This document shows positions 1 through 9,826 of a stretch of 36,819 nucleotides of DNA, one piece after another; within the stretch, counting starts at the first letter, position 1, and each line of letters opens with the position of its first letter. Source of the DNA: Methanomassiliicoccaceae archaeon (GTDB lineage: Archaea; Thermoplasmatota; Thermoplasmata; Methanomassiliicoccales; Methanomethylophilaceae). The notes under the pieces are model-generated. The model did not search any database. It saw only the letters and a program-made list of their open reading frames with translations, and was not told where the DNA came from. Where the stretch lies: NCBI GenBank assembly GCA_003560875.1, contig PWJQ01000040.1, positions 1-36,819 of the forward strand, read 5' to 3'. A program made the translations under genes and the position numbers.

Positions 1-2
1 CC

Positions 3-485
3 ATGCGTTGTGAGTTATGCGGAAAGGAGACCGGCGCCTCCAAGCCGATTTTCGTGGAGGGAACGAAGCTGAACGTCTGCCCCGCCTGCACACGCTTCGG
101 CGACAGCTTCCGCGGCGGCTCATCCACGGCCACCTCCAACAAGTCCATCATCGAGGAGAGGCTTGAGAAAAGGAAGAGGCGCATGAGCAACAAGGACGTC
201 TTCTCAGGCGACAGCGAAGAGCTGGTGCTTGATTATCAGGAGAGGATACGTTCTGCCCGTCGCCGTCTCGACTGGGACCAGGACAGGCTGGCGGCGGAGA
301 CCAAGGAGAAGAAGAGCATAATCGCCAAGGTGGAGGTAGGGGACATAACTCCTCCTGAGGCCTTGGTGCGCAAGCTGGAGAAGGCCTTGGACATAACATT
401 GAAGGAGAAGGTCCTCTCCGGTAGCGAGATAAAGGGCCAGGGTGGACGAGGTCTCACGTTGGGAGACTTCATCAAGAAGGAATGA
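3..485 (+). CDS. Multiprotein bridging factor 1 (MBF1-like: N-terminal zinc ribbon + HTH_XRE)
   Basis: ORF 160 aa: N-terminal CxLC...CPAC zinc-ribbon pattern (MRCELCGKETG...VCPAC) and C-terminal HTH (DYQERIRSARRRLDWDQDRLAAETKEKKSIIAKVEVGDITPPEALVRKLEKALDITL), typical of archaeal MBF1. Confidence 0.9.
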   Translation: MRCELCGKETGASKPIFVEGTKLNVCPACTRFGDSFRGGSSTATSNKSIIEERLEKRKRRMSNKDVFSGDSEELVLDYQERIRSARRRLDWDQDRLAAETKEKKSIIAKVEVGDITPPEALVRKLEKALDITLKEKVLSGSEIKGQGGRGLTLGDFIKKE

Positions 486-968
486 TCAGCGGGATGAGGC
501 CAGTTCCGTCGCCTCGTTCACGAGGGGCATCACGTCATGGCCCTCTTCGCGGAGAACAAGCATGCCCGCCACCTCTATCTCGACATCGAGACGGTCCTGA
601 AGGCTGTTGCAAGTGGAGATGAACCTCCGTCTCTCCATCCCGCCCGTCTCTGCCATCGACATCAACTTGGGGAACAGCCCCTCCATCTCCTTGGGCTTCT
701 TGCCGGGTTTACGTTTCAGTATGTCCCGTGAGGGCTTGAAGGCCACCGGGACATCCACCGAAGCCATGTCGAAATCCGGCCTCAGATAATCATTCTCCAA
801 TTTCAGAAGGCCCTCGGAGCGGCATATATCGAGCAAGCTCTGGGCATCGGCGGGGGGGAACCAATGCAGGTCGATGGATGCACTGAAGAGGAACTCCTTC
901 TCGCTAAGCTCGTTACGCCCCTTGCGTCGGAACAGCATCGTGACGCATCTCTCAAGCTCCTCCTTCAT
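486..968 (-). CDS. DUF2240-family conserved archaeal protein
   Basis: ORF MKEELERCVTMLFRRKGRNELSEKEFLFSASIDLHWFPPADAQSLLD..., recognised as DUF2240-like; tail-to-tail with MBF1. ATG at 968 preferred over the upstream TTG. Confidence 0.6.
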   Translation of the reverse strand: MKEELERCVTMLFRRKGRNELSEKEFLFSASIDLHWFPPADAQSLLDICRSEGLLKLENDYLRPDFDMASVDVPVAFKPSRDILKRKPGKKPKEMEGLFPKLMSMAETGGMERRRFISTCNSLQDRLDVEIEVAGMLVLREEGHDVMPLVNEATELASSR

Positions 969-1035
969 GGTCAATCGAGAGCCGCCGCGAATAGATAAAA
1001 GTTGCTTACATATACATACTGGCGGCTAAGATAAA

Positions 1036-1104
1036 CCTTATATAGAAGAACAAACTTTAGCATCGATTAGCAACGCTAATCTTGCAATTAAGGAGGAATG
1101 AGAC
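1036..1104 (+). promoter_or_regulatory. Thermosome promoter: TATA box (TTATATA, 1038-1044), inverted repeat 1065-1081, SD AAGGAGGA just before the ATG
   Basis: Read directly: ...ataaaccTTATATAgaag...cGATTAGCaacGCTAATCttgcaattAAGGAGGAatgagacATG. Confidence 0.7.
1065..1081. repeat. Perfect 7-3-7 inverted repeat GATTAGC-AAC-GCTAATC
   Basis: Reverse complement of GATTAGC is GCTAATC; lies about 25 bp downstream of the TATA box. Confidence 0.85.
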
Positions 1105-2733
1105 ATGGGTATGGGAAACGCCCCGATATTTATACTAAAAGAAGGCACGAAGAGGGAAAGAGGAAAGGATGCTCAGTACAACAACATCACTGCAGCCCGC
1201 GCTATAGCTGACTCAGTGAGGAGCAGCCTCGGACCCCGTGGAATGGACAAGATGCTCGTGGACTCCATGGGTGATGTGATCATCACCAACGACGGTGTCA
1301 CGATTCTCAAGGAGATAGACGTACAGCACCCCGCCGCCAAGATGCTGGTGGAAGTGGCCAAGACCCAGGACGCCGAGGTAGGCGATGGGACCACCACCTC
1401 CGTCATTATCGCCGGCGAACTGTTGAAGAAGGCCATAGACCTCATCGACTCCAACGTCCACCCCACCATAATCGCTGGCGGTTACCGCTTGGCCAACATC
1501 AAGGCCCAAGAGATCCTCAAGGATGTCGCCATCAAGGTGGACATCGACAACCTCGAGTTGCTGAAGTTCATCGCCTCAACCTCGATGATCAGCAAGCAGG
1601 TCTCAGGCTCCAAGGAGTTCTTCGCCGAGCTTATCGTCGACGCCATCAAGACCGTCGTCGAGGATGACGAGGGCACACTCAGCGCCGACCTGTCCAACGT
1701 GCAGATGGTCAAGAAGACCGGCGGCTCGATGGAGGACACCACTCTGGTGAAGGGACTCATAATCGACAAGGAACCCGTCCACTCCTCCATGCCTCACAAG
1801 ATCAAGGACGCCAAGATCGCACTGCTCGACGCCGCTTTCGAGGTCAAGAAGACCGAGATAGACGCCAAGATCGAGATCACCGACCCCAGTCAGCTGAGTG
1901 CTTTCCTCCAGGAGGAGGAGAACATGATCAGGCAGATGGTGAAGAAGGTCAAAGAGACCGGCGCCACCGTCGTCTTCTGCCAGAAGGGCATCGACGACCT
2001 CGCCCAGCACTTCCTCGCCAAGGAAGGCATCTTCGCCTGCCGCAGGGTCAAGAAGTCCGACATGGAGAAGCTCGCTCGCTCCACTGGCGGTAACATCATC
2101 AACAAGTTCGATGAGTTGGAGGCCGAGGATCTCGGTAAGGCCGACATCGTCGAGCTGAAGAAGGTGCAGGACGAGGAGATGACCTTCATCACCGGTCTGA
2201 CCGAACCCAAGACCGTCTCCCTGTTGATAAGGGGCGGAACCGGTCACGTCCTGGACGAGATCGAGCGCTCCTTGATAGACGCCATGAGCGTCACCAAGGT
2301 GACCATCGAGGACGGATTGATGGTGACCGGCGGCGGTTCCACCGCCACCGAGCTCGCCCTGCGCCTGAGGGAGTACGCCTCCTCAGTGGGTGGACGTGAG
2401 CAGATAGCCATCGACGCCTTCGCTTCCGCCATGGAGATCATACCCACCACCCTCGCTGAGAACGCAGGTCTGGACCCCATCGATATCCTTATCGAGACCA
2501 GGGCCCAGCACAAGGGCGGTAAGGTCCACGCTGGACTGAACCCCTTCTCGGGAGAGGTGGAGGACATGCTGAAGCTGAACGTCATCGAGCCCTACAGGAT
2601 CGGCAAGCAGGCCATAAACTCGGCCACCGACGCTGCCGTCATGATCCTGAGGATCGACGACGTCATCGCCTCCCGTGGTATGCCCATGCCCTCCGGCCCG
2701 CCCGGCGGCGGCATGGAAGATTTCGACGAGTGA
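1105..2733 (+). CDS. Thermosome subunit (group II chaperonin)
   Basis: 542 aa: [54 protein letters not shown]...[10 protein letters not shown]-terminal GGGMEDFDE tail. Confidence 0.98.
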   Translation: MGMGNAPIFILKEGTKRERGKDAQYNNITAARAIADSVRSSLGPRGMDKMLVDSMGDVIITNDGVTILKEIDVQHPAAKMLVEVAKTQDAEVGDGTTTSVIIAGELLKKAIDLIDSNVHPTIIAGGYRLANIKAQEILKDVAIKVDIDNLELLKFIASTSMISKQVSGSKEFFAELIVDAIKTVVEDDEGTLSADLSNVQMVKKTGGSMEDTTLVKGLIIDKEPVHSSMPHKIKDAKIALLDAAFEVKKTEIDAKIEITDPSQLSAFLQEEENMIRQMVKKVKETGATVVFCQKGIDDLAQHFLAKEGIFACRRVKKSDMEKLARSTGGNIINKFDELEAEDLGKADIVELKKVQDEEMTFITGLTEPKTVSLLIRGGTGHVLDEIERSLIDAMSVTKVTIEDGLMVTGGGSTATELALRLREYASSVGGREQIAIDAFASAMEIIPTTLAENAGLDPIDILIETRAQHKGGKVHAGLNPFSGEVEDMLKLNVIEPYRIGKQAINSATDAAVMILRIDDVIASRGMPMPSGPPGGGMEDFDE

Positions 2734-2740
2734 ACAAAAC

Positions 2741-2755
2741 AGGGGGAATCCCCCT
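2741..2755 (+). terminator. Possible hairpin terminator after thermosome gene: AGGGGG-AAT-CCCCCT followed by a T-rich stretch
   Basis: Perfect 6-bp stem, 3-nt loop 8 bp after the stop, followed by ttaaatctctttta. Confidence 0.5.
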
Positions 2756-2787
2756 TTAAATCTCTTTTAATCAACGGGGCGATTGCT

Positions 2788-3309
2788 GTGAACGAAGAGT
2801 CTCGAGAAAAGAACCCGCAGGATCCTATCGAGGAATGTGAGATGGAAATGGAATCATTGTTGCAGGCAGCGGAAGCTCAGGCCGCTGAGAACCTGGACAT
2901 GGCTAAGAGGATCCAGGCGGATTACGATAACTATCGCAAGAGGTCGCAGAAGGAGATGGAGGAGTTCCGCAAGTTCGCCACAGAGGGCATGGTCCTCGAG
3001 CTGCTCGAGATCCTCGACGACCTCGAACGCGCGCTTCAGACCGAGGACGCTGTCGGACCGTTCGCCGATGGTGTTCGCGGCATACACATCAATCTCAAGA
3101 AGCTGTTGGAGTCCAAAGGTCTCAAGGAGATAGCGACCGACGGCGTTTTCGACCCCCGCATCCACGACTGCCTGATGACCTGCGAAGGTGATGAGGACGG
3201 CAGGATCGCGGAGGTCTATCAGAAAGGATACTACCTCGGACCGAGGGTTATAAGGTATGCTAAGGTCAAAGTGACCACAGCAAATAAGGAAAATGGAGAA
3301 GGTGAGTGA
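2788..3309 (+). CDS. grpE: Nucleotide exchange factor GrpE
   Basis: 173 aa, [40 protein letters not shown]..., GTG start; immediately upstream of dnaK. Confidence 0.95.
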   Translation: MNEESREKNPQDPIEECEMEMESLLQAAEAQAAENLDMAKRIQADYDNYRKRSQKEMEEFRKFATEGMVLELLEILDDLERALQTEDAVGPFADGVRGIHINLKKLLESKGLKEIATDGVFDPRIHDCLMTCEGDEDGRIAEVYQKGYYLGPRVIRYAKVKVTTANKENGEGE

Positions 3310-3311
3310 AA

Positions 3312-5156
3312 ATGTCACGTACAATAGGAATAGATCTAGGAACAAGCAACTCCGCTGCAGCCATAATGGAGGGCGGAAGGCCCAGCATGATACCCAGCGC
3401 CGAAGGCACCAGTGTGGGCGGCAAAGCCTTCCCCTCCTATGTGGCCTTCACCGAGGATGGACAACTGCTCGTTGGTGAGCCCGCCCGTCGACAGGCGGTC
3501 ACCAACACCGAGGGTACCATCAAGAACATCAAGCGCAAGATGGGTACCGACCACAAGGTCAAGGTGCGCGGTAAGGAGTACACCCCGCAGCAGATATCGG
3601 CTTTCATCCTGCAGAAGATCAAGGCCGATGCCGAGGCCTACCTCGGTGAGAAGGTGGAGAAGGCGGTCATAACCGTCCCCGCCTACTTCAACGACAACCA
3701 GAGGCAGGCCACCAAGGATGCCGGTGCCATCGCTGGCCTCGAAGTGGTCAGGATAATCAACGAACCCACCGCCGCTGCCCTGGCATACGGCTTGGACAAA
3801 GGCTCCGAGGAGCAGAAGATCATGGTCTTCGACTTCGGAGGCGGAACCCTTGACGTCACCATAATGGAGTTCAGCGACGGTGTTTTCGAGGTTCTCAGCA
3901 CCAGCGGAGACACCAACCTCGGCGGCTCCGACATGGACGAGACGTTGATGAACCACGTGCTGTCCAACTTCAAGAATGAGACCGGAATCGACCTGAAGAC
4001 GGACAACATGGCCCTCTGGAGGGTCCGCGAGGCTTGTGAGAAGGCCAAGATCGAACTGTCCACGACCCAGGAGACAGAGGTCAACCTGCCCTTCATAACC
4101 GCTGACGCCACTGGTCCGAAGCACCTCACCCAGAAGATCTCCCGCTCCAAGCTGGAGGAACTGGTTCATCCCATAGTGGAGAAGTGCCGTGAGTCGATGT
4201 CCATCGCCATCAAGGACTCGGGCTTGAAGTACGAGGATGTCAAGAACATAATCCTCGTGGGCGGTCCCACCCGGATGCCTATCGTGCAGAAGTTCGTCGA
4301 GGGCATAGTCGGCCCCAAGATCCAGCGCGGCATCGACCCCATGGAGTGCGTCTCCATGGGCGCATCGGTACAGGCGGCGGTCATATCCGGCGAGGTCAAG
4401 GATGTCCTTCTCCTCGACGTCACGCCACTCTCCTTGGGCATCGAGACCCTGGGGGGCATAGCCACCAAGCTGATCGAGAGGAACACGACCATACCCACCC
4501 GTAAGACCCAGGTATTCTCCACCGCCGCTGACAACCAGCCTTCAGTGGAGATCCACGTGGTCCAAGGGGAGAGGGAGATGGCCTCCGACAACACCTCGCT
4601 GGGCAGGTTCATGCTCGACGGCATCCCGCCGGCACCCCGTGGCGTGCCGCAGATCGAGGTCACCTTCGACATCGATGCCAACGGCATAATCAACGTCTCC
4701 GCCAAGGACAAGGGCACCGGCAAGGAGCAGAAGATAACCATCAGCACCTCCAACAAGCTGAATCAGGAGGAGATCGACGAAATGGTCCGCCAGGCTGAAC
4801 AGTTCGCCGATGAGGACCGCGCCCGTAAGGAGCGCATCGAGACCATCAACCAGGCTGACACCACCGTCTACACCACCCGCCGTTCCCTGGAGGAACTCGG
4901 TGACAAGGTTAGCGATGACGAGCGCAAGACCGTCGAAGCTGCCATAGACGAGCTGGAGAAGGCCAAGGAAGAGGAGGATCTGGAGAAGATCAAGGAAAAG
5001 ACCGAGGCGGTCTTCAAGGCCATGGGTCCCATATCGCAACGCATCTACGGCGAGATGGCCCAGGAGCAGGAGGCGGCCGGCGCCGCTGGTGGACAGGCCC
5101 CCGACGGAGAGGACTTCGTCGATGCTGACTACAAGATCGTCGATGATGAAGAGTAG
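3312..5156 (+). CDS. dnaK: Molecular chaperone DnaK (Hsp70)
   Basis: [67 protein letters not shown]. Confidence 0.98.
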   Translation: MSRTIGIDLGTSNSAAAIMEGGRPSMIPSAEGTSVGGKAFPSYVAFTEDGQLLVGEPARRQAVTNTEGTIKNIKRKMGTDHKVKVRGKEYTPQQISAFILQKIKADAEAYLGEKVEKAVITVPAYFNDNQRQATKDAGAIAGLEVVRIINEPTAAALAYGLDKGSEEQKIMVFDFGGGTLDVTIMEFSDGVFEVLSTSGDTNLGGSDMDETLMNHVLSNFKNETGIDLKTDNMALWRVREACEKAKIELSTTQETEVNLPFITADATGPKHLTQKISRSKLEELVHPIVEKCRESMSIAIKDSGLKYEDVKNIILVGGPTRMPIVQKFVEGIVGPKIQRGIDPMECVSMGASVQAAVISGEVKDVLLLDVTPLSLGIETLGGIATKLIERNTTIPTRKTQVFSTAADNQPSVEIHVVQGEREMASDNTSLGRFMLDGIPPAPRGVPQIEVTFDIDANGIINVSAKDKGTGKEQKITISTSNKLNQEEIDEMVRQAEQFADEDRARKERIETINQADTTVYTTRRSLEELGDKVSDDERKTVEAAIDELEKAKEEEDLEKIKEKTEAVFKAMGPISQRIYGEMAQEQEAAGAAGGQAPDGEDFVDADYKIVDDEE

Positions 5157-5161
5157 GTATC

Positions 5162-6301
5162 ATGCCTGAAGACTACTACCAGGTGCTGGGCCTGGAGCGT
5201 GAGGCCACCAAGGACGAGATCAAGAAGGCCTACCGCAAACTGGCTCGCCAGTACCACCCTGATGTGACGACCGAGGACAAGGAAGTCGCCGAGGAGAGGT
5301 TCAAGACCGTCTCCGAGGCGTACGAGGTCCTCGTGGACGATGAGAAGCGCAAGGTCTACGACCAGTACGGTCACGCCGGCCTCTCGGGCAGCTTCAGCGG
5401 CGGTTCTTTCACCTGGGACGACTTCTCCCACTTCGAAGACCTGAGTGACATATTCGGAGGGATGGGGGGATTCGGCGGTAGCATCTTCGACATGTTCTTC
5501 GGGGGCGGCGGACAACAACGCCGATCCCGGGGCCCCCGCCAGGGGGACTCGCTCCGCTACGACATAGAGGTGACCTTGGAGGATGCCTTCAAAGGCCTCA
5601 CCAAGGAGATCGACGTGCCCCACACCGTGCAGTGCAGCGACTGCAAGGGCACCGGCGGCAAGGGCGGCGATGTGCAGACATGCAGTGAGTGCGGCGGTGC
5701 CGGACAGGTGCAGTCCATACGCAACTCCGGCTTCGGCCGTTTCGTGTCCGTCTCCGTCTGTCCCAAATGCCATGGCGAGGGACGCACCTACAAGGAGCGT
5801 TGCCCGTCCTGCAACGGTGCTGGCAGAGAGCAGCGGAGCTCCAAGATAACCATAAACATCCCTGTCGGGGTGGAGGAGAGCACCCGTCTCCGTGTGCCCG
5901 GGGCAGGGGATGCTGGGGCCCAAGGCGGACCGCCCGGCGACCTCTTCGTGGTTATTCACGTCAGGCCGCACAAGGTCTTCCGCCGTGATGGTTCCAACCT
6001 CTGGCTGGAACTCACCACCACCTATCCCAAGCTGGCCTTGGGTGCCGAGGTGGAGGTGCCGACCATACAGGGGGAGAGCGCCATGCTGAAGATCCCCGCC
6101 GGTACCCAGGTCGACACCGTGCTGCGCATGCCTGGTCAGGGACTCCCCCGTATGGGTGGAGGCCCCCGCGGAGACCAGTTGGTGAGGGTCCGTATCCAGG
6201 TGCCGAAGAAACTCAGCAGCCAGGAGAAGGAACTCCTACGCAAGCTGGACGGCGAGGACGGTAACAAGGGCGGCATCTTCGAAAACATATTCCGCAAGTG
6301 A
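5162..6301 (+). CDS. dnaJ: Molecular chaperone DnaJ
   Basis: J-domain (DYYQVLGLEREATKDEIKKAYRKLARQYHPDV), four CxxCxGxG-type zinc repeats, C-terminal domain. Confidence 0.98.
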   Translation: MPEDYYQVLGLEREATKDEIKKAYRKLARQYHPDVTTEDKEVAEERFKTVSEAYEVLVDDEKRKVYDQYGHAGLSGSFSGGSFTWDDFSHFEDLSDIFGGMGGFGGSIFDMFFGGGGQQRRSRGPRQGDSLRYDIEVTLEDAFKGLTKEIDVPHTVQCSDCKGTGGKGGDVQTCSECGGAGQVQSIRNSGFGRFVSVSVCPKCHGEGRTYKERCPSCNGAGREQRSSKITINIPVGVEESTRLRVPGAGDAGAQGGPPGDLFVVIHVRPHKVFRRDGSNLWLELTTTYPKLALGAEVEVPTIQGESAMLKIPAGTQVDTVLRMPGQGLPRMGGGPRGDQLVRVRIQVPKKLSSQEKELLRKLDGEDGNKGGIFENIFRK

Positions 6302-6338
6302 GCAAACCTCTTATCCCTCTTTTACCAATGGAGTGACG

Positions 6339-7098
6339 ATGGACGGCCCCATCGCCATATCAACCGAGGATTTCGCCTTATATCACGACTTGATCCGCAT
6401 ACTGCGGGACAGGAAAGAGGCATTCGTCTCCGTCCCCTTGGGGCAGCCGGTGCCTGACAACGTCTCGGTCCTGATATGCGCCCCCGCCGAGAATGCGCTC
6501 ACCCCCTTCCCGCGTAAGGTGAGTGCCGTCGATGCCTGGTCGGCGGTTATCAAGGCCTTGTGTATGAGGGATGGTACAGACGGAGGGCTGCTGGTGATCG
6601 GAGTGGACCCCGGCATGATGTCCGGCTATGCCCTGGTCCTCCGCGGTCGTACCATCGATTCCGGAACGGTATCCAAGCCCGAGGACCTCCGTCCCCTTCT
6701 CTCATCGACCATGGACTCCATCTCGCCATCACGCACAGTCCTGCGCATCGGCCACGGCGATCCAGAACCGTGACCGTTGCACACGTTCACTCTACGCGCT
6801 GGTGGACGAGGTGCAGGTCGTGGATGAGAGCCGTACCAGCGGTAAGAGTCCCACCGACCACATCGATGCCGCCGAGACCATCGCCCGCTGCGAGGGCGAA
6901 GGGTTGGCCGACGTGCCGGTCATCCGTCACTCCCCGGGATCGTTGCGCGAGCTCCAGAGGGTGAGCCGCCGGATCAGCGGTCATGTGACGATCAGCACAG
7001 CTCTGGCTGAGGACGTCGCCCACGGCCGTCTCTCCATGGAGGAGGCCATAAAGGCTCAGCGTCTCAGAGCTGAGGCACACCGCCGGGGATCTTCGTAA
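6339..7098 (+). pseudogene. RNase H-fold/RuvC-like archaeal protein gene split by an apparent frameshift near 6762
   Basis: Upstream frame ends ...GGLLVIGVDPGMMSGYAL...RTVLRIGHGDPEP* (stop 6771-6773). The +1 frame continues ...QNRDRCTRSLYALVDEVQVVDESRTSGKSPTDHIDAAETIARCEGEG... to 7098. The two halves read as one protein. Confidence 0.7.
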
Positions 7099-8581
7099 TG
7101 AGCATTCCCTCGATGGTCAGCGGCTGCAGACGCTTGGCGGTGTCGACGGCCCTCTGAAGTTTGGCCTCATTGTCGGCATATATGGTGAACAGCGTGTCAC
7201 CCAGTTCGACCCTGTGCCCCTTCTTGGCGTGCAGCAGTATGCCAGCACCCTTGTCGTTCGGCGATCCGGCGGCACGGGCCACGACCACCAGGTCCTTGTT
7301 CCTGATGCCGTTGACGTAGCCGAAGCGGGAGGCTTGGAAGTCGAATGTGAACTCTCCGGGTTTGATGTCATCCGCCGTCAGTTCCGGGTTCCCGTTCTGG
7401 GCGGCGACGATCTCACGGAACTTCTTCAATGCCGCCCCGGAAGACAGTATCTCCCTCGCTTTGCGGGAACCGTTGTTATGGCCTCCCATCTCCAGTACCA
7501 TCCCCGCCAACTCGCAGGCCTTCTCCACCACGCTTGATGGATGCTCGGCCCCCTCCAGGATGCGTATGCACTCCCGGGCCTCGAGGGCGGGACCTATGGC
7601 CGAGCCCACGGGCTGGTCGCCGTATGTTATGGCACACTCGACATGCATGCCCAGCATATCCCCTAGGGTCATGAAGTCGCGGGCGTAGGCCCGGGCTTCT
7701 TCCACGTTCGATATCTTGGTGCCCTCCCCGGTGGGGAGGTCGATGAGGAGGTAATCGGCACTGATGGCCTTCTTCTTGCTCATGATGGATGCCAGCATCT
7801 GTGCCCGGGGGTTGATCGACAGCGGATACTCGACTTTGATGACGATATCGTCCACCGGGGCCAGATTTATGGACCCTCCCCATGTGAAGGCTCCGCCGAT
7901 GGTCTCTGTTATCTCCTTGAGACGCAGCGCGTCGATGTCCACATCGCAGAAGACCTCCACGAAGTCCGATGTCCCGGCGGCGCTGCTGATAGCTCTCGAA
8001 GAGGTCTTCGGTATCAGAAGCCCCGCTTCGGCTATTATCGACACCACGATGGGGGTGATCTTGTTACCAGGCACGCCGCCGATACTATGGAAGTCGAAGA
8101 CCGGACCGCGCTCGAATTGCAGCACATCACCGGTCTTGACCATGGCATTGGTCATGGCCGCTATCTCCTCCAGGTTCATTCCGTTGATGTACAGAGAGGT
8201 GAGCCAGGCGGAGACCTCGATGTTGGAAAGGCGGTATTCCACGATGTCCTGAATGATGGAGTTGATATCGTCCTTGTTCAGTACCTTCCCGTCCATCTTG
8301 GAGCGGATGTGACGCACGGACTCCGGTTTGGGGGCGTAACTCACGACCACCACGTCACCCTGCTTGACCTTGAGCCCCTGGAAGGTGTCCTTCATGAGGC
8401 CGATCTCGCCTCGCTTCAGGACGCTGTCGCTACGCTCCACGATGGCCACCATCGTTTCGGTGGAGGTCATTATCTTGACCCTGTCCATCTCTTGGACGCC
8501 CAGCTCAATACAGTCCTCTTCATGCAGGATCACCTCGTTCTCCAAGGTGTCGACATCGAAATACTTGACTTTCAATTTCAT
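7064..8581 (-). CDS. deoA: AMP phosphorylase (archaeal DeoA-type)
   Basis: Long ORF with thymidine/AMP phosphorylase motifs (FDFHSIGGVPGNKITPIVVSIIAEAGLLIPKTSSRAISSAAGTSD); ATGA overlap with upstream rbcL. Confidence 0.95.
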   Translation of the reverse strand: MKLKVKYFDVDTLENEVILHEEDCIELGVQEMDRVKIMTSTETMVAIVERSDSVLKRGEIGLMKDTFQGLKVKQGDVVVVSYAPKPESVRHIRSKMDGKVLNKDDINSIIQDIVEYRLSNIEVSAWLTSLYINGMNLEEIAAMTNAMVKTGDVLQFERGPVFDFHSIGGVPGNKITPIVVSIIAEAGLLIPKTSSRAISSAAGTSDFVEVFCDVDIDALRLKEITETIGGAFTWGGSINLAPVDDIVIKVEYPLSINPRAQMLASIMSKKKAISADYLLIDLPTGEGTKISNVEEARAYARDFMTLGDMLGMHVECAITYGDQPVGSAIGPALEARECIRILEGAEHPSSVVEKACELAGMVLEMGGHNNGSRKAREILSSGAALKKFREIVAAQNGNPELTADDIKPGEFTFDFQASRFGYVNGIRNKDLVVVARAAGSPNDKGAGILLHAKKGHRVELGDTLFTIYADNEAKLQRAVDTAKRLQPLTIEGMLITKIPGGVPQL

Positions 8582-9822
8582 ACCGATCCCCATTTATCCA
8601 ATGCCGCCGCCAGCTCGGGATGCTCACGTGCGTACTCCGCCAATTCCATGCCCATGAAGGCGGCATCGACTGCCTGTGTCATCGCCATGGCCCCGCCGCG
8701 GATGCCGGCAGGATGTCCGGCGACCCCTCCTCCTGCTTGTATCTGGGAGTCATTACCGGCAATGTCCACCAGCTTCTTGACCATTCCGGGATGCAGTCCG
8801 CCGGAGCAGACGGGCATCATACGGCGATAGGGCACCGAGTCGTCGATGCAGGCGTCACGGTTGATAAGGTCATCTTGACAGGTCCCTCCCATCTTGCCCA
8901 CTCCCATCGTGCCGATGTGCAAGGCATCCCCTCCACACATCCTCACCAGTTTGGTGATGGGCAGCATAGCGATGCCCAGGTCGGGGTTGCGGGTGATGGC
9001 TCCGTGCATGGTACGGTGCACATGAACCGGGAGCTTTATGGAAGGGTCCTCGGCCAGAGCCTGCACGGCGGCGAAGCCGGCCGTGAGGACGTCGACCATT
9101 ATCTGTGTCGCCCCCAGCTCCTGCACCCTCTCCGCCAGTTCCACGATGCGGTGCCCGGATGTGCTGACGTTGATGGCGTGTATCATGTGATGACCCTCCT
9201 GACGGAGGGTGTCGATGGCCTCAGCGATGGCCACGGTACGGTCCTCGATGGGACAGAAGACCTGGTCCACCAGGGTCTCATCGTCCTTGCTGTTGGTCAG
9301 GCCTCCGCGACCGCATTCCAGTATGTAATCGGCGGTGTCCTTGGGAGAGAGGCCTATCTTAGGCTTCACGATGGTCCCCACCAAAGGCTTTTCGGGGCGT
9401 TTCACCCGCTTGCGCAGGTCATCGATACCATACTTAGGCCCCTTGTACTGCTCCACTATGCTCTTGGGGAAGACGACGTCCTCCAGCCTCACTCCCTGCA
9501 GGTCGCTGAGGCCGAACAGGTTACCGGCGATGATGCTCAGGATCTGAGGCACACCTCCGATGTCTATGCTGAAATCCTCTTCCGGGAAGGCTATGGTGGC
9601 GACATTGTCCTCCAAGCCGATGACCTTGGCGCCGTAGCGCTCGAAGATATCGTCCTTGAGGGTCACCAGGTCTGTCCATGTGCCAGTGGACTGCTCGGTG
9701 GCTATGGCCGCCGCCGCCTCCTCCATGGACATACAGTCTGTCTTCATGCGGTACGTGCAGATGACGTGGGAGTCCACGTCGATCTTCTCTCCCAGATGGA
9801 GGTATCGTTCGGAATATTGCAT
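8578..9822 (-). CDS. rbcL: Ribulose-bisphosphate carboxylase large chain, form III (archaeal)
   Basis: 414 aa: KPLVGTIVKPKIGLSPKDTADYILECGRGG...SKDDE, VHVHRTMHGAITRNPDLGIAM, GVGKMGG loop; gene context with DeoA and R15P isomerase. Confidence 0.97.
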   Translation of the reverse strand: MQYSERYLHLGEKIDVDSHVICTYRMKTDCMSMEEAAAAIATEQSTGTWTDLVTLKDDIFERYGAKVIGLEDNVATIAFPEEDFSIDIGGVPQILSIIAGNLFGLSDLQGVRLEDVVFPKSIVEQYKGPKYGIDDLRKRVKRPEKPLVGTIVKPKIGLSPKDTADYILECGRGGLTNSKDDETLVDQVFCPIEDRTVAIAEAIDTLRQEGHHMIHAINVSTSGHRIVELAERVQELGATQIMVDVLTAGFAAVQALAEDPSIKLPVHVHRTMHGAITRNPDLGIAMLPITKLVRMCGGDALHIGTMGVGKMGGTCQDDLINRDACIDDSVPYRRMMPVCSGGLHPGMVKKLVDIAGNDSQIQAGGGVAGHPAGIRGGAMAMTQAVDAAFMGMELAEYAREHPELAAALDKWGSV

Positions 9823-9826
9823 TTTT

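Noticed and set aside
1603-2247. Long antisense ORF (214 aa) opposite the thermosome gene
   Set aside because: Repetitive low-complexity L/V/G/D translation mirroring high-GC coding on the plus strand; the thermosome is the real gene.
3336-4169. 277-aa antisense ORF opposite dnaK
   Set aside because: Shadow ORF of a highly conserved DnaK coding region; no recognisable motifs.
5129-5971. 280-aa antisense ORF opposite dnaJ
   Set aside because: Shadow ORF; the plus strand encodes unambiguous DnaJ.
6771-6773. Possible pyrrolysine (amber) readthrough explaining the split RuvC-like gene
   Set aside because: The stop is TGA, not TAG, and the continuation is in a different frame.
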